Under the pieces are notes generated by a model, which made no database searches, was not told the origin of the DNA, and worked only from the letters and a program-made list of their open reading frames with translations. From Methylobacterium sp. J-090 (GTDB taxonomy: Bacteria > Pseudomonadota > Alphaproteobacteria > Rhizobiales > Beijerinckiaceae): 64,000 nucleotides of DNA. Positions 8,270 through 16,274 of the stretch are shown here, piece after piece; the first letter of the stretch is position 1; every line of letters begins with the position of its first letter. A program made the translations under genes and the position numbers. The stretch is taken from assembly GCF_022829345.1 (NCBI RefSeq), contig NZ_JAKSXV010000094.1:27446-91445 (forward strand), written 5' to 3'.

Positions 8270-10072
8270 TCACGCCTTCATCCGCACATACGTTCCCGGG
8301 GCCGGCCCGAGGGACGGCAGGCCGGCCTCGCCCGGCACCCGCGCCGGCACCCGCGTGGGGGCCTGATGGTCCAGCCAGGAGAACCAGTACGGCCACCACG
8401 AACCCTTGGTCTCGGTGGCGGCCGAGATCCACTCCTCCAGGGTCCCGCTCACGGGACCGCCGGTCCAGAAGCCGTATTTCGGCTTGGCGGGCGGATTGAC
8501 CACGCCGGCGATGTGACCCGAGCCGGCGAGCACGTAATCGACGGGTCCGCCGAATTTGCTCGACCCCTCGAACACCGACAGGGCGGGGGCGATGTGGTCC
8601 TCGCGGGTGGCGAGGTTGAAGACCGGGACCGTGACCTTCTTCAGGTCGAGGCGGACGTTGCCGAGCATCATCCTGCCCTGGGCCAGGGTGTTCTCGAGGT
8701 AGCAGTTGCGCAGGTAGAACGAGTGGTTGGCCGCCGGCATCCGGGTCGCGTCGGCGTTCCAGTACAGGAGGTCGAAGGGCATCGGCGCCTTGCCCTTCAC
8801 GTAGTTGTTGACGACGTAGGACCAGATCAGGTCGTTGGGCCGCAACATGTTGAAGGCGGTCGCCATGCCGGTGCCCTCGAGGTAGCCGCGCTTCTTCATG
8901 CGGGCCTCGATGAGGCGGATCTGAGCCTCGTCGGCGAACACCTTCAGGTCGCCCGCATGGGTGAAATCGACCTGGGTGGTGAGGAAGGTGGCGCTCTTGA
9001 TGCGCTTGTTGCCGGTGGCCGCCTGCATCGCCAGGGTGACGGCGAGCAGGGTGCCGCCGACGCAGTAGCCCGCCGCCGCCACCTCGCTCTCGCCCGTGGC
9101 GATCCCGATGGCGTCGATGGCCGCCTCGATGCCCTCGCGCATGTAGCTCTCGAAATCCTTGTCGGCGTGGCGCTCGTCCGGGTTCACCCACGAGATGCAG
9201 AACACCGTCAGGCCCTGCGCGACCATCCAGGCGATGAGGCTTTTGGCCGGGTTGAGATCGAGGATGTAGAACTTGTTGATCCACGGCGGCACGATGAGGA
9301 ACGGGCGCTTGATCACCGTCTCGGTGGTGGGCGCGTACTGGATGAGTTCCATCAGGTCGTTGCGGAACACCACCTCGCCGGGCGTCACCGCCACGTTGAC
9401 GCCGACCTCGAAGCCCGCCGCCGGGTCGGTCTGGCGCACGCGCAGCTGGCCCTTGCCGGCCTCGATGTCCTCGGCGAGCATCTTCATGCCGCGAACGAGG
9501 TTGGCGCCGTTCTCGTCCAGGGTGTGGCGGATGAGTTCGGGGTTGGTCATCACGAAGTTCGACGGCGACAGGGCGCCGACGATCTGGCGCAGGTAGAACT
9601 GCGCCTTGTGCCGGGTGTGCTCGTCGATCCCGTCGGCCTCGTCCACCAGCCCTTCCGCCCAGCGCGAGGTGATGAGGTAGCTCTGCTTGATGAAGTCGAA
9701 GACCGGGTTCGTCGACCACTCGGCATGGGCGAAGCGCGTGTCCTTGGCCTCCGGCACGGCGACGGGCTGGGCCGCCTCGCCCTGGAAGCGGTTCCAGGTC
9801 TGGCCCCACAGGCTGATGAAGGCCTCGCTCAGCTTGGCCTGGGCCTCGACGGTCTTCTGCGGGTCGACCAGCCAGCGCTCGGCCACGGTGCCCAGCGTCC
9901 GCACGACGTCGTTGACCTCCTCGGGCGGCTCGGGCGAGGCGTTCAGGGCATCGACGTCCGTGGCCGGCTTCATATAGACGGCGGCGGCGCGCCCGAATTC
10001 CTCCATGAGCCGGCTGGCATTGCGCGACAGGGCGTCGATGTCGGGCAGCGGCGTCGTCCGTTCGGTCGTCAC
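8270..10072 (-). CDS. phaC: Class I polyhydroxyalkanoate synthase
   Basis: A 600-residue cytoplasmic enzyme that polymerises 3-hydroxyacyl-CoA into PHA granules. Its length fits class I synthases. The lipase-like box is GYCVGG (335-340) with catalytic Cys337. The other triad residues are Asp492 in TREDHIAP and His520 in GSGHIAGVVNPP. Upstream motifs such as LIVPPWINKFYILDLNP and the C-terminal W-rich region are typical. phaA and phaB are not in the window. The gene converges on the diguanylate cyclase gene. An upstream region of about 150 bases contains no other gene. Confidence 0.96.
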   Translation of the reverse strand: MTTERTTPLPDIDALSRNASRLMEEFGRAAAVYMKPATDVDALNASPEPPEEVNDVVRTLGTVAERWLVDPQKTVEAQAKLSEAFISLWGQTWNRFQGEAAQPVAVPEAKDTRFAHAEWSTNPVFDFIKQSYLITSRWAEGLVDEADGIDEHTRHKAQFYLRQIVGALSPSNFVMTNPELIRHTLDENGANLVRGMKMLAEDIEAGKGQLRVRQTDPAAGFEVGVNVAVTPGEVVFRNDLMELIQYAPTTETVIKRPFLIVPPWINKFYILDLNPAKSLIAWMVAQGLTVFCISWVNPDERHADKDFESYMREGIEAAIDAIGIATGESEVAAAGYCVGGTLLAVTLAMQAATGNKRIKSATFLTTQVDFTHAGDLKVFADEAQIRLIEARMKKRGYLEGTGMATAFNMLRPNDLIWSYVVNNYVKGKAPMPFDLLYWNADATRMPAANHSFYLRNCYLENTLAQGRMMLGNVRLDLKKVTVPVFNLATREDHIAPALSVFEGSSKFGGPVDYVLAGSGHIAGVVNPPAKPKYGFWTGGPVSGTLEEWISAATETKGSWWPYWFSWLDHQAPTRVPARVPGEAGLPSLGPAPGTYVRMKA

Positions 10073-10219
10073 GCGTGCTTCTCTCCCTAGCCGGAGGCGC
10101 GTTCGCGAGAGACCGGCACCGGGTGGGCGACGGCGGCTCGGGGCCTCGTTTCCGACAAATTAACGCGGCATCGCGAACTTACGCCAGACCGCATCGCATT
10201 TCATCGGCCCCCATCCGTC

Positions 10220-10555
10220 ATGAACAGGCCCTCGATTCACGCCGCCGCGACCGGCGCCTGCCTCCTTGCCGTGGCGGGCCTCGCAGGCGCGTGCTCGAGC
10301 GACCTCAACCCCCTTAAGGCTGCCTACCAGCCGGGGCCGGCGGCCCCTGCCTTCGTCGCCGAGTCGCGCAAGGAGGGCGGCGATTTCCTGCCCGTGGGCG
10401 TCTCGGCGCCCGCCCGCCCGATCCGGGCGAAATCGGCCGAAGGCACCAAGGCCCTGGAGGCCGAACTCGTGGGCGCGCGGGGCCGCAACGAAGCGCAGGG
10501 GCGCTCGGCCGAGAGTGCCGGCCGCGCCACCCGGCCGGCCTCCGCGACACCCTGA
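10220..10555 (+). CDS. Small predicted lipoprotein
   Basis: A 111-residue protein beginning with a hydrophobic signal (ATGACLLAVAGLAGAC). The LAGAC lipobox places the lipid-modified cysteine at residue 25. The rest is low-complexity and rich in Ala, Pro, Glu and Arg, and matches no family I know. It starts 147 bases from phaC on the opposite strand, so the two may share a promoter region. Function unknown. Confidence 0.65.
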   Translation: MNRPSIHAAATGACLLAVAGLAGACSSDLNPLKAAYQPGPAAPAFVAESRKEGGDFLPVGVSAPARPIRAKSAEGTKALEAELVGARGRNEAQGRSAESAGRATRPASATP

Positions 10556-10593
10556 AGCATCCGCCACGGCTGCCGGAAACGAACTTTCCTTGG

Positions 10594-10623
10594 GGTCGGC
10601 GCCAAAAAGATAACGGTCGGCGC
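10594..10623. repeat. Two direct repeats of GGTCGGCGC, 21 bp apart
   Basis: GGTCGGCGC occurs at 10594-10602 and again at 10615-10623, two helical turns apart. The repeats lie about 90 bases upstream of the aminotransferase gene. This geometry suits a dimeric regulator, but GC-rich repeats can arise by chance. Confidence 0.35.
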
Positions 10624-10710
10624 GAAACGCGCGAGGTGATAGACCACGCCGGTATCTCCGGGTGATGACAGCCCCTTCCTTTTCGCGCGCCTCGGTCCCG
10701 ATCCGCGCCC

Positions 10711-11976
10711 ATGGACACCGTGAAGGCCATGACCGACTTCCACCGCATCAAGCGCCTGCCGCCCTACGTCTTCGAGCAGGTGAACCGGATCAAGGCCCAG
10801 GCCCGCGCCAACGGCGCCGACATCATCGACCTCGGTATGGGCAATCCCGACCTCGACGCCCCGAAGCACGTCATCGCCAAGCTGGTCGAGACCGCCGGCC
10901 GTCCGCGCACGGACCGCTACTCCTCCTCGAAGGGCATCGCCGGCCTGCGCCGCGCCCAGGCGAACTACTACAAGCGCCGCTTCGGCGTGAGCCTGAACCC
11001 CGACACCCAGGTGGTGGCGACGTTGGGCTCGAAGGAGGGCTTCGCCAACATGGCCCAGGCGATCACGGCGCCGGGCGACGTGGTGCTGGTGCCCAACCCG
11101 AGCTACCCGATCCACGCCTTCGGCTTCCTCATGGCCGGCGGCGTGATCCGCTCCGTCCCGGCCGAGCCGACCCCGGCCTTCTTCCCGGCGATCGAGAAGG
11201 CGATGCAGCACTCGATCCCCAAGCCCGTGGCGATCGTGGTCTGCTATCCGTCGAACCCGACGGCCTACGTGGCGAGCCTCGATTTCTACCGGGACCTCGT
11301 CGCCTTCGCGAAACGCCACGAGATCATCATCCTGTCGGATCTCGCCTATGCCGAGGTCTATTTCGAGGGCGAGCCGCCGCCCTCCGTGCTGGAAGTGCCC
11401 GGCGCCATCGATTGCACGGTGGAGTTCTCGTCCCTGTCGAAGACCTTCTCCATGGCCGGATGGCGCATGGGCTTCGCCGTCGGCAACGAGCGGCTCCTCG
11501 CAGCGCTGACGCGGGTGAAGTCCTACCTCGATTACGGGGCGTTCACGCCGATCCAGGTGGCGGCGACCGCCGCCCTCAACGGGCCGGAGGATTGCATCGT
11601 CGAGATGCGGTCGATCTACAAGAAGCGCCGCGACGCCCTCATCGAGTCGTTCGACAAGACCGGCTGGAAGATCCCGAGCCCCTCGGCCTCGATGTTCGCC
11701 TGGGTGCCGATCCCGGAGAAGTACCAGTCCCTCGGCAGCCTCGAATTCTCCAAGCTGCTCCTGGAGAAATCCGACGTGGCCGTGGCCCCCGGCATTGGAT
11801 TCGGCGAGCATGGCGACAACTACGTCCGCATCGCCCTCGTCGAGAACGAGCAGCGCATCCGTCAGGCCGCGCGCAACATCCGGCGGTTCTTCGACACCTC
11901 CGACCGGACGCTGCACAACGTGGTCCCGCCCGTCGAGCCGCCAGCGGGCTCGACCCCGCTCGCCAAGGCCGGCTGA
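10711..11976 (+). CDS. PLP-dependent class I aminotransferase (AlaC/DapL-like)
   Basis: A 421-residue fold-type I aminotransferase. Its N-terminus, FHRIKRLPPYVFEQV, followed by IIDLGMGNPD, closely resembles the AlaC alanine transaminase group; such proteins are also often labelled LL-diaminopimelate aminotransferase. The PLP lysine is Lys244 in SLSKTFSMAGWRMG. Other motifs are YPSNPT (substrate/PLP Asn) and LSDLAYAE. An alternative start, MTDFHR, lies at 10729. Neither start has a convincing ribosome site. Alanine/pyruvate exchange is the more likely reaction; diaminopimelate synthesis cannot be excluded. Confidence 0.85.
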   Translation: MDTVKAMTDFHRIKRLPPYVFEQVNRIKAQARANGADIIDLGMGNPDLDAPKHVIAKLVETAGRPRTDRYSSSKGIAGLRRAQANYYKRRFGVSLNPDTQVVATLGSKEGFANMAQAITAPGDVVLVPNPSYPIHAFGFLMAGGVIRSVPAEPTPAFFPAIEKAMQHSIPKPVAIVVCYPSNPTAYVASLDFYRDLVAFAKRHEIIILSDLAYAEVYFEGEPPPSVLEVPGAIDCTVEFSSLSKTFSMAGWRMGFAVGNERLLAALTRVKSYLDYGAFTPIQVAATAALNGPEDCIVEMRSIYKKRRDALIESFDKTGWKIPSPSASMFAWVPIPEKYQSLGSLEFSKLLLEKSDVAVAPGIGFGEHGDNYVRIALVENEQRIRQAARNIRRFFDTSDRTLHNVVPPVEPPAGSTPLAKAG

Positions 11977-12115
11977 GGCGTGGTCTCGCCGCGGTTGTTG
12001 CGCGGCGGCGACAGGCACCGGCAAAGCGGTGCGCGGGCGGCCGGCGCGGCTTGTCACCCGCGTTCCGCATCCGCAGGGTCGGGCGATGACGCGAGTTCAT
12101 TCGCCAGAGGATCGC

Positions 12116-12328
12116 ATGCGCCGATTGACCCTCCTTGCCGCGCTGGCTCTCGCCGCGTCGGCCGGCGCCTGCGCCCCGAAGCCCATCGTCGCTCGCGATC
12201 CGGTGCCCGCTCCGGCGCCCGGTCTCGGCTATGCCTGCGATTCCCGCCCGACGGTGCTCAACGCGTTCTACTCGACCTGCACGCCCGTCCAGCGCGAGCG
12301 CGATGTCGTGATCCACTCCAAGGGCTGA
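12116..12328 (+). CDS. Very small predicted lipoprotein
   Basis: A 70-residue protein with a basic start (MRRLTLL), a hydrophobic run and an ASAGAC lipobox with the modified Cys at about residue 19. The short Pro/Ala-rich mature part contains two more cysteines. AGAGG at 12106-12110 precedes ATG 12116 at good spacing, so this start is chosen over longer in-frame extensions. No family recognised. Confidence 0.6.
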   Translation: MRRLTLLAALALAASAGACAPKPIVARDPVPAPAPGLGYACDSRPTVLNAFYSTCTPVQRERDVVIHSKG

Positions 12329-12467
12329 CCGGGAACAGGGGGGTTACCGGGAGACGCGTGGCGTTTCCCACAGGGCGACCCTCAAGCGCCACGGACAGGC
12401 CGACGGGTTTGCGCCATGGTGGACCGCAGCGTACTTCCTCGATCCCGCCCGTCCCTGGAGTTTATCC

Positions 12468-12785
12468 GTGCCGCTGACCTCGCGAACCGCCCTCGCCGCC
12501 GGCCTCATCGGCCTCGGACTCACCGCCTCTGCCCTGGCCGAGACCCGCTACCACGGCGCCGATGGCCCGGTGGTGCTGCCCACCGATCTCGGCACGGGAC
12601 GGCCGTTTCCCGACGATCCGCGCGCCATCCCGGTGCCCAGCGTGATGAACGGCGGCGGCTTCGGTTTCACGGGCACAGAATACTTCAGCGACAGCCGCAG
12701 CGAGGGCCGCCTCGACGGTTCGACCCGCCCGCGCGAATACGTCCTGAACCCCGCCCGCATCGGCCCGCAGGATTATCGGCGCTAA
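12468..12785 (+). CDS. Small exported protein of unknown function
   Basis: A 105-residue protein beginning at GTG 12468, with GGAG at 12457-12460 as ribosome site. A signal peptide (LAAGLIGLGLTASALA) is followed by ETRYHGADGPVVLP. The mature part of about 80 residues is rich in Gly, Arg and Asp, and ends in PQDYRR. It converges on the DUF2809 gene with a 16-base gap. No domain recognised. Confidence 0.6.
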   Translation: MPLTSRTALAAGLIGLGLTASALAETRYHGADGPVVLPTDLGTGRPFPDDPRAIPVPSVMNGGGFGFTGTEYFSDSRSEGRLDGSTRPREYVLNPARIGPQDYRR

Positions 12786-12801
12786 GGGAACGGGCCGCGC
12801 C

Positions 12802-13221
12802 TCAGGCGGACCCGCGCCGTAGCCGCAAATCCACGAGGGCGGCAACCGTGATGCCCGTGCCGTAGGCCACGACATTCCACGGCGAAAAGATCCGCCCGAG
12901 GAGGAGCTGGCCCGCGAGGGTCAGCCGGAAGGCGTCGAGCCCCGGCGTGTGGACAAGGCGGAACAACTCGACGGCAAGCGCCACGACGGCGGCCAGCACG
13001 ACGATGCGGCGGCGGGGCCGTGGCAGGAGGGTCGCGACGAGGCCGTAGACCATGGCGCCCCACAGGATCGACCCGCCGTACTTCACGATGCCCGGCGGAA
13101 ATCCCACGGGCACGAGGCGCAACGCCGTCCCAGTCGCCACTACGGCGAGGGTGGCGGCGAGGAGGCTGAGGCGCTCGCCGAGGGGGGAGACAGGGTCGCG
13201 GGTCATGGTTCGGGGCGCCAT
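12802..13221 (-). CDS. DUF2809 family membrane protein
   Basis: A 139-residue protein with about four hydrophobic helices. The stretch VELFRLVHTPGLDAFR followed by LLGRIFSPWNVVAYGTG is the DUF2809 signature, whose members are small polytopic proteins of unknown role. An alternative start, MTRDP, lies at 13206. It is transcribed divergently from prfB, with under 90 bases between them. Confidence 0.75.
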   Translation of the reverse strand: MAPRTMTRDPVSPLGERLSLLAATLAVVATGTALRLVPVGFPPGIVKYGGSILWGAMVYGLVATLLPRPRRRIVVLAAVVALAVELFRLVHTPGLDAFRLTLAGQLLLGRIFSPWNVVAYGTGITVAALVDLRLRRGSA

Positions 13222-13304
13222 AGTGGGGAGGTCCGGCGTTTACACCACGCGGGCGGGTCGGTATCACCCGCGCTCACACCTCGCACACGAGTCCGAAACA
13301 CCAG

Positions 13305-14433
13305 ATGCGCGCCGAGATCGAACAACTCTCGGATGCCGCCAAGCAGTCGATCGGACTGCTGAGGAGGCATCTTTGACTGGGATACCGTCGAGAAACGCCT
13401 CGCGGAGCTGAACGCGGCGTCCGAGGACCCGGCCCTGTGGAACGACGCGGAGGCCGCGCAGACCGTCATGCGCGAGCGCACGCAGCTCGACGAGGCCGTC
13501 ACCTCCATCAAGCGCCTGTCGCAGGACCTCGAGGATGCCGCCACCCTCATCGAGCTCGGCGAGATGGAGGGCGACCAGGACATCGTCCTGGAGGGCGAGA
13601 ACGGGGTTCGTGCCGTCGAGGCCGAGGCCGCGCGCCGCCAGATCGAGACCCTGCTGTCGGGCGAGGCCGACGGCTTCGACACCTACCTCGAAGTCCATTC
13701 GGGCGCCGGCGGCACGGAGAGCCAGGACTGGGCCAACATGCTCCAGCGCATGTACGGCCGCTGGGCCGAGCGCCGGAAGTACAAGGTCGAGATCGTCGAG
13801 TGGTCGGACGGCGACGAGGCCGGGATCAAGGGCGCCACGCTCCTGATCAAGGGCCACAACGCCTACGGCTGGCTCAAGACCGAGTCGGGCGTGCACCGGC
13901 TGGTGCGCATCTCGCCCTACGATTCGAGCGCGCGCCGGCACACGAGCTTCGCCTCCGTGTGGGTCTATCCGGTGATCGACGACCGCATCGTCATCGAGAT
14001 CAAGGAATCCGACTGCCGCATCGACACCTACCGGTCGTCGGGGGCCGGCGGCCAGCACGTGAACACCACGGACTCGGCCGTGCGCATCACCCACAACCCC
14101 ACGGGGATCGTGGTGGCGTGCCAGCAGGAGCGCTCGCAGCACAAGAACCGGGCCACCGCCTGGAACATGCTGCGCGCCCGCATGTACGAGGCCGAGCTGA
14201 AGAAGCGCGAGGAGAAGGCGAGCGCCGAGGCCGCCGCCAAGACGGATATCGGCTGGGGTCACCAGATCCGCTCGTACGTGCTCCAACCGTATCAGCTGGT
14301 GAAGGACCTTCGCACGGGGACACAGTCCACGGACCCGGACGCGGTGCTCGACGGCGCCCTCGATCCGTTCATGGAGGCGTCCCTGGCCCAGCGCGTCTAC
14401 GGCGGTGCCGATGCCGTCGAGGACCTCGACTGA
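13305..14433 (+). CDS. prfB: Peptide chain release factor 2, made by programmed +1 frameshift
   Basis: RF2 recognises UGA and UAA stop codons and triggers peptide release. The gene is read from ATG 13305 for 23 codons to CTT, then meets in-frame TGA 13374-13376. A +1 shift continues at GAC 13375 (protein D-W-D-T-V-E-K-R) to the stop at 14433, giving a 375-residue protein. This is the classical RF2 autoregulatory site. The catalytic GGQ loop lies in SSGAGGQHVNTTDSA. The codon-recognition region reads SPYDSSARRHTSF, with Tyr where E. coli has Phe in SPF. Starting at the internal ATG 13468 would lose domain 1, so the shift is strongly preferred. It converges on the M23 peptidase gene. Confidence 0.95.
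13362..13377 (+). promoter_or_regulatory. RF2 programmed +1 frameshift signal
   Basis: AGGAGG (13362-13367), a three-base spacer CAT, the slippery codon CTT (13371-13373), then TGA followed by C. The arrangement matches the known prfB site, in which the internal Shine-Dalgarno sequence and the poor TGAC stop context promote shifting when RF2 is scarce. Confidence 0.93.
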
Positions 14434-14441
14434 AGCGAGGC

Positions 14442-15647
14442 CTAGGGCTGGCTGAGGATATCGGCCACGCGCAAGAAGCGCTGCGGATCGACGGGCTCGC
14501 CGTCGATCCGGGTCTCGTAATGGAGGTGGCTTCCCGTCGAGCGCCCCGTCGAGCCGACCCGGCCGACGATCGCCCCGGCGGCGACCCACTGCCCCGGACT
14601 CACCGCGTAGGCGGAAAGGTGCGCGTACCGCGTCGCCAACCCGTGACCGTGATCGATCTCCACCATGTTGCCGTAGCCGCCGTTGTAGTCGGCCACCGTG
14701 ACACGGCCGGCCGCCGTGGCGCGGGCCGGCTCGCCGGTCTCGGCGCGGAGATCCAGGCCCGTATGCATGGCGTAACCCCGGGTGAACGGGTCGAGGCGCG
14801 CCCCGAAGGTGCTCGACACGGGCGCGGATCCGGAGATGGGCCGGCGCAGTGGCAGGGCCTCGGCGATGCGGCGCAGGCCCGCCGCCTCCGCGACGGCGCG
14901 CTGGGCCTGCGCCACGGCGAGGCCGAACGGATCGTCGCCCAGGGGCACCAGGGGACCGCCGAGTCCGGCCTCGGGGGGCTCGAACCGCGACGGGTCGAGA
15001 CCGATCCGGGCGACGAGGCCGCGCAGGCGCTGGACCGTGCGGCCGGCATTCGCACCGATCCCCGCGATGGTGCGGGACTGGGCTTCGGCGAGGCCGTCGA
15101 GGCGCCGTTCCAGATGCGCCACGGTGATGCCGGTGCGGCGGGCGGATTCGCGCGCCCCGCGCAGGTCGAGGGAGTCCGTATTCGGCTCGGGCGTCGGGAA
15201 CGGCTTGGCCACCGTGCCCGGGCGCCGCGAAGCGGCATCGACGGGGGCTTCCTCCTCGACCGTCGTTTCGGGCAGGCGTCGGCCGAGCGAGTCGCCGGCC
15301 AGGGTCGAGAGCACGCCCTGACGCGATTCGAGGGCGGCCTGGCGCCGGGACAGATCCGTCAGCCGCGCGGCGAGACCGTCGCGGGTCGTCACCTGCTCCA
15401 GGGTCGTCCGTTCGAGCTCGAGGCGCAAAGCCGCAATACGCGACTCGTAGCCGTACTGCATCGTGCTCTGCTGGGAGACGAAGCGAGCGAGCACTTCGTC
15501 ATGGAAGACAAGGTAGTAGGTGGCGCCTCCGGCCCAGACCGTTGCGCATGCCAGCGCCACCCCGAGCCCCCGAACAAGACCGGTTCCCGCGCGCATCTTC
15601 GCAGGGAGCACCGTCTTGCCGGGTGGCTTACGGGAGATGTGAGGCAT
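14442..15647 (-). CDS. M23 family metallopeptidase (LytM-like) with membrane anchor and coiled coil
   Basis: A 401-residue predicted periplasmic peptidoglycan endopeptidase. It has a basic N-terminus, one membrane helix at about 26-47, a coiled-coil-like segment at about 68-115, a variable linker, and a C-terminal M23 domain. The zinc ligands are His295 and Asp299 (MHTGLDLRA) and His376 (SHLHYE), with catalytic His343 (YAHLS), so the domain looks active. The layout resembles cell-separation and envelope-remodelling LytM proteins. It converges on prfB with eight bases between. Confidence 0.88.
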   Translation of the reverse strand: MPHISRKPPGKTVLPAKMRAGTGLVRGLGVALACATVWAGGATYYLVFHDEVLARFVSQQSTMQYGYESRIAALRLELERTTLEQVTTRDGLAARLTDLSRRQAALESRQGVLSTLAGDSLGRRLPETTVEEEAPVDAASRRPGTVAKPFPTPEPNTDSLDLRGARESARRTGITVAHLERRLDGLAEAQSRTIAGIGANAGRTVQRLRGLVARIGLDPSRFEPPEAGLGGPLVPLGDDPFGLAVAQAQRAVAEAAGLRRIAEALPLRRPISGSAPVSSTFGARLDPFTRGYAMHTGLDLRAETGEPARATAAGRVTVADYNGGYGNMVEIDHGHGLATRYAHLSAYAVSPGQWVAAGAIVGRVGSTGRSTGSHLHYETRIDGEPVDPQRFLRVADILSQP

Positions 15648-15746
15648 CGATGCGCACCTGATTCAACGCGCACCATCTGACCGGATCAGGGTTAACGAAG
15701 CCTCACTGCGACCCGTATGGGATTCACCATGCCCCTGCGCGGCGGA

Positions 15747-16214
15747 TCACGCCTGGGCCTGCGCCGCCGCCAGCACCTCTTCGGCATGACCCGGGACCTT
15801 CACCTTGGGCCAGATTCGGGCAATGCGCCCCGTGCGATCGAGGAGCATGGTGGTGCGCTCGACGCCCATGTACTTGCGACCGTACATGCTTTTCTCGGCC
15901 CAGACGCCGTAGGCCTCGAGCATGGCCTTGCTCTCGTCGGAGGCGAGGGGAAAGGTGAGGTCGTACTTCGCCCGGAATTTGTCGTGGCTCTTGACCGAAT
16001 CCGGCGACACCCCGATCACGATCGTGTCGGCGGCCGCAAATGCCGCGCCCAGGGCGTTGAATCCCTGCGCTTCCAGGGTACACCCGCTCGTGTCGTCCTT
16101 CGGATAAAAGTAGAGCACAATTTTGCGGCCCGCGAGGTCCGCGAGACGGACGGCGTCGCCGCCCGCCCCCGGCAGGTCGAAGTCGGGAGCCTGATCTCCG
16201 GTATCGAGGGGCAT
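15747..16214 (-). CDS. bcp: Peroxiredoxin of the BCP/PrxQ family, one-Cys
   Basis: A 155-residue thiol peroxidase. FYPKDDTSGCTLEAQ holds the peroxidatic Cys45, preceded by the family N-terminus GDQAPDFDLPG. No other cysteine is present, so the usual resolving Cys five residues later (replaced by Gln50) is missing and an external thiol must reduce it. ATG 16214 is chosen because AAGGAAGG precedes it; the longer in-frame extension to 16346 lacks homology. It is divergent from the AsmA-like gene. Confidence 0.9.
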   Translation of the reverse strand: MPLDTGDQAPDFDLPGAGGDAVRLADLAGRKIVLYFYPKDDTSGCTLEAQGFNALGAAFAAADTIVIGVSPDSVKSHDKFRAKYDLTFPLASDESKAMLEAYGVWAEKSMYGRKYMGVERTTMLLDRTGRIARIWPKVKVPGHAEEVLAAAQAQA

Positions 16215-16274
16215 GATGCCTTCCTTTCGGCCGATTGATGGTGTGCCTGGGGCCAACGCCACGGCCCGGGCCGG

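Noticed and set aside
13468..14433. prfB starting at internal ATG 13468
   Set aside because: Lacks RF2 domain 1; the upstream frame plus a classical CTT-TGA-C shift site restores it.
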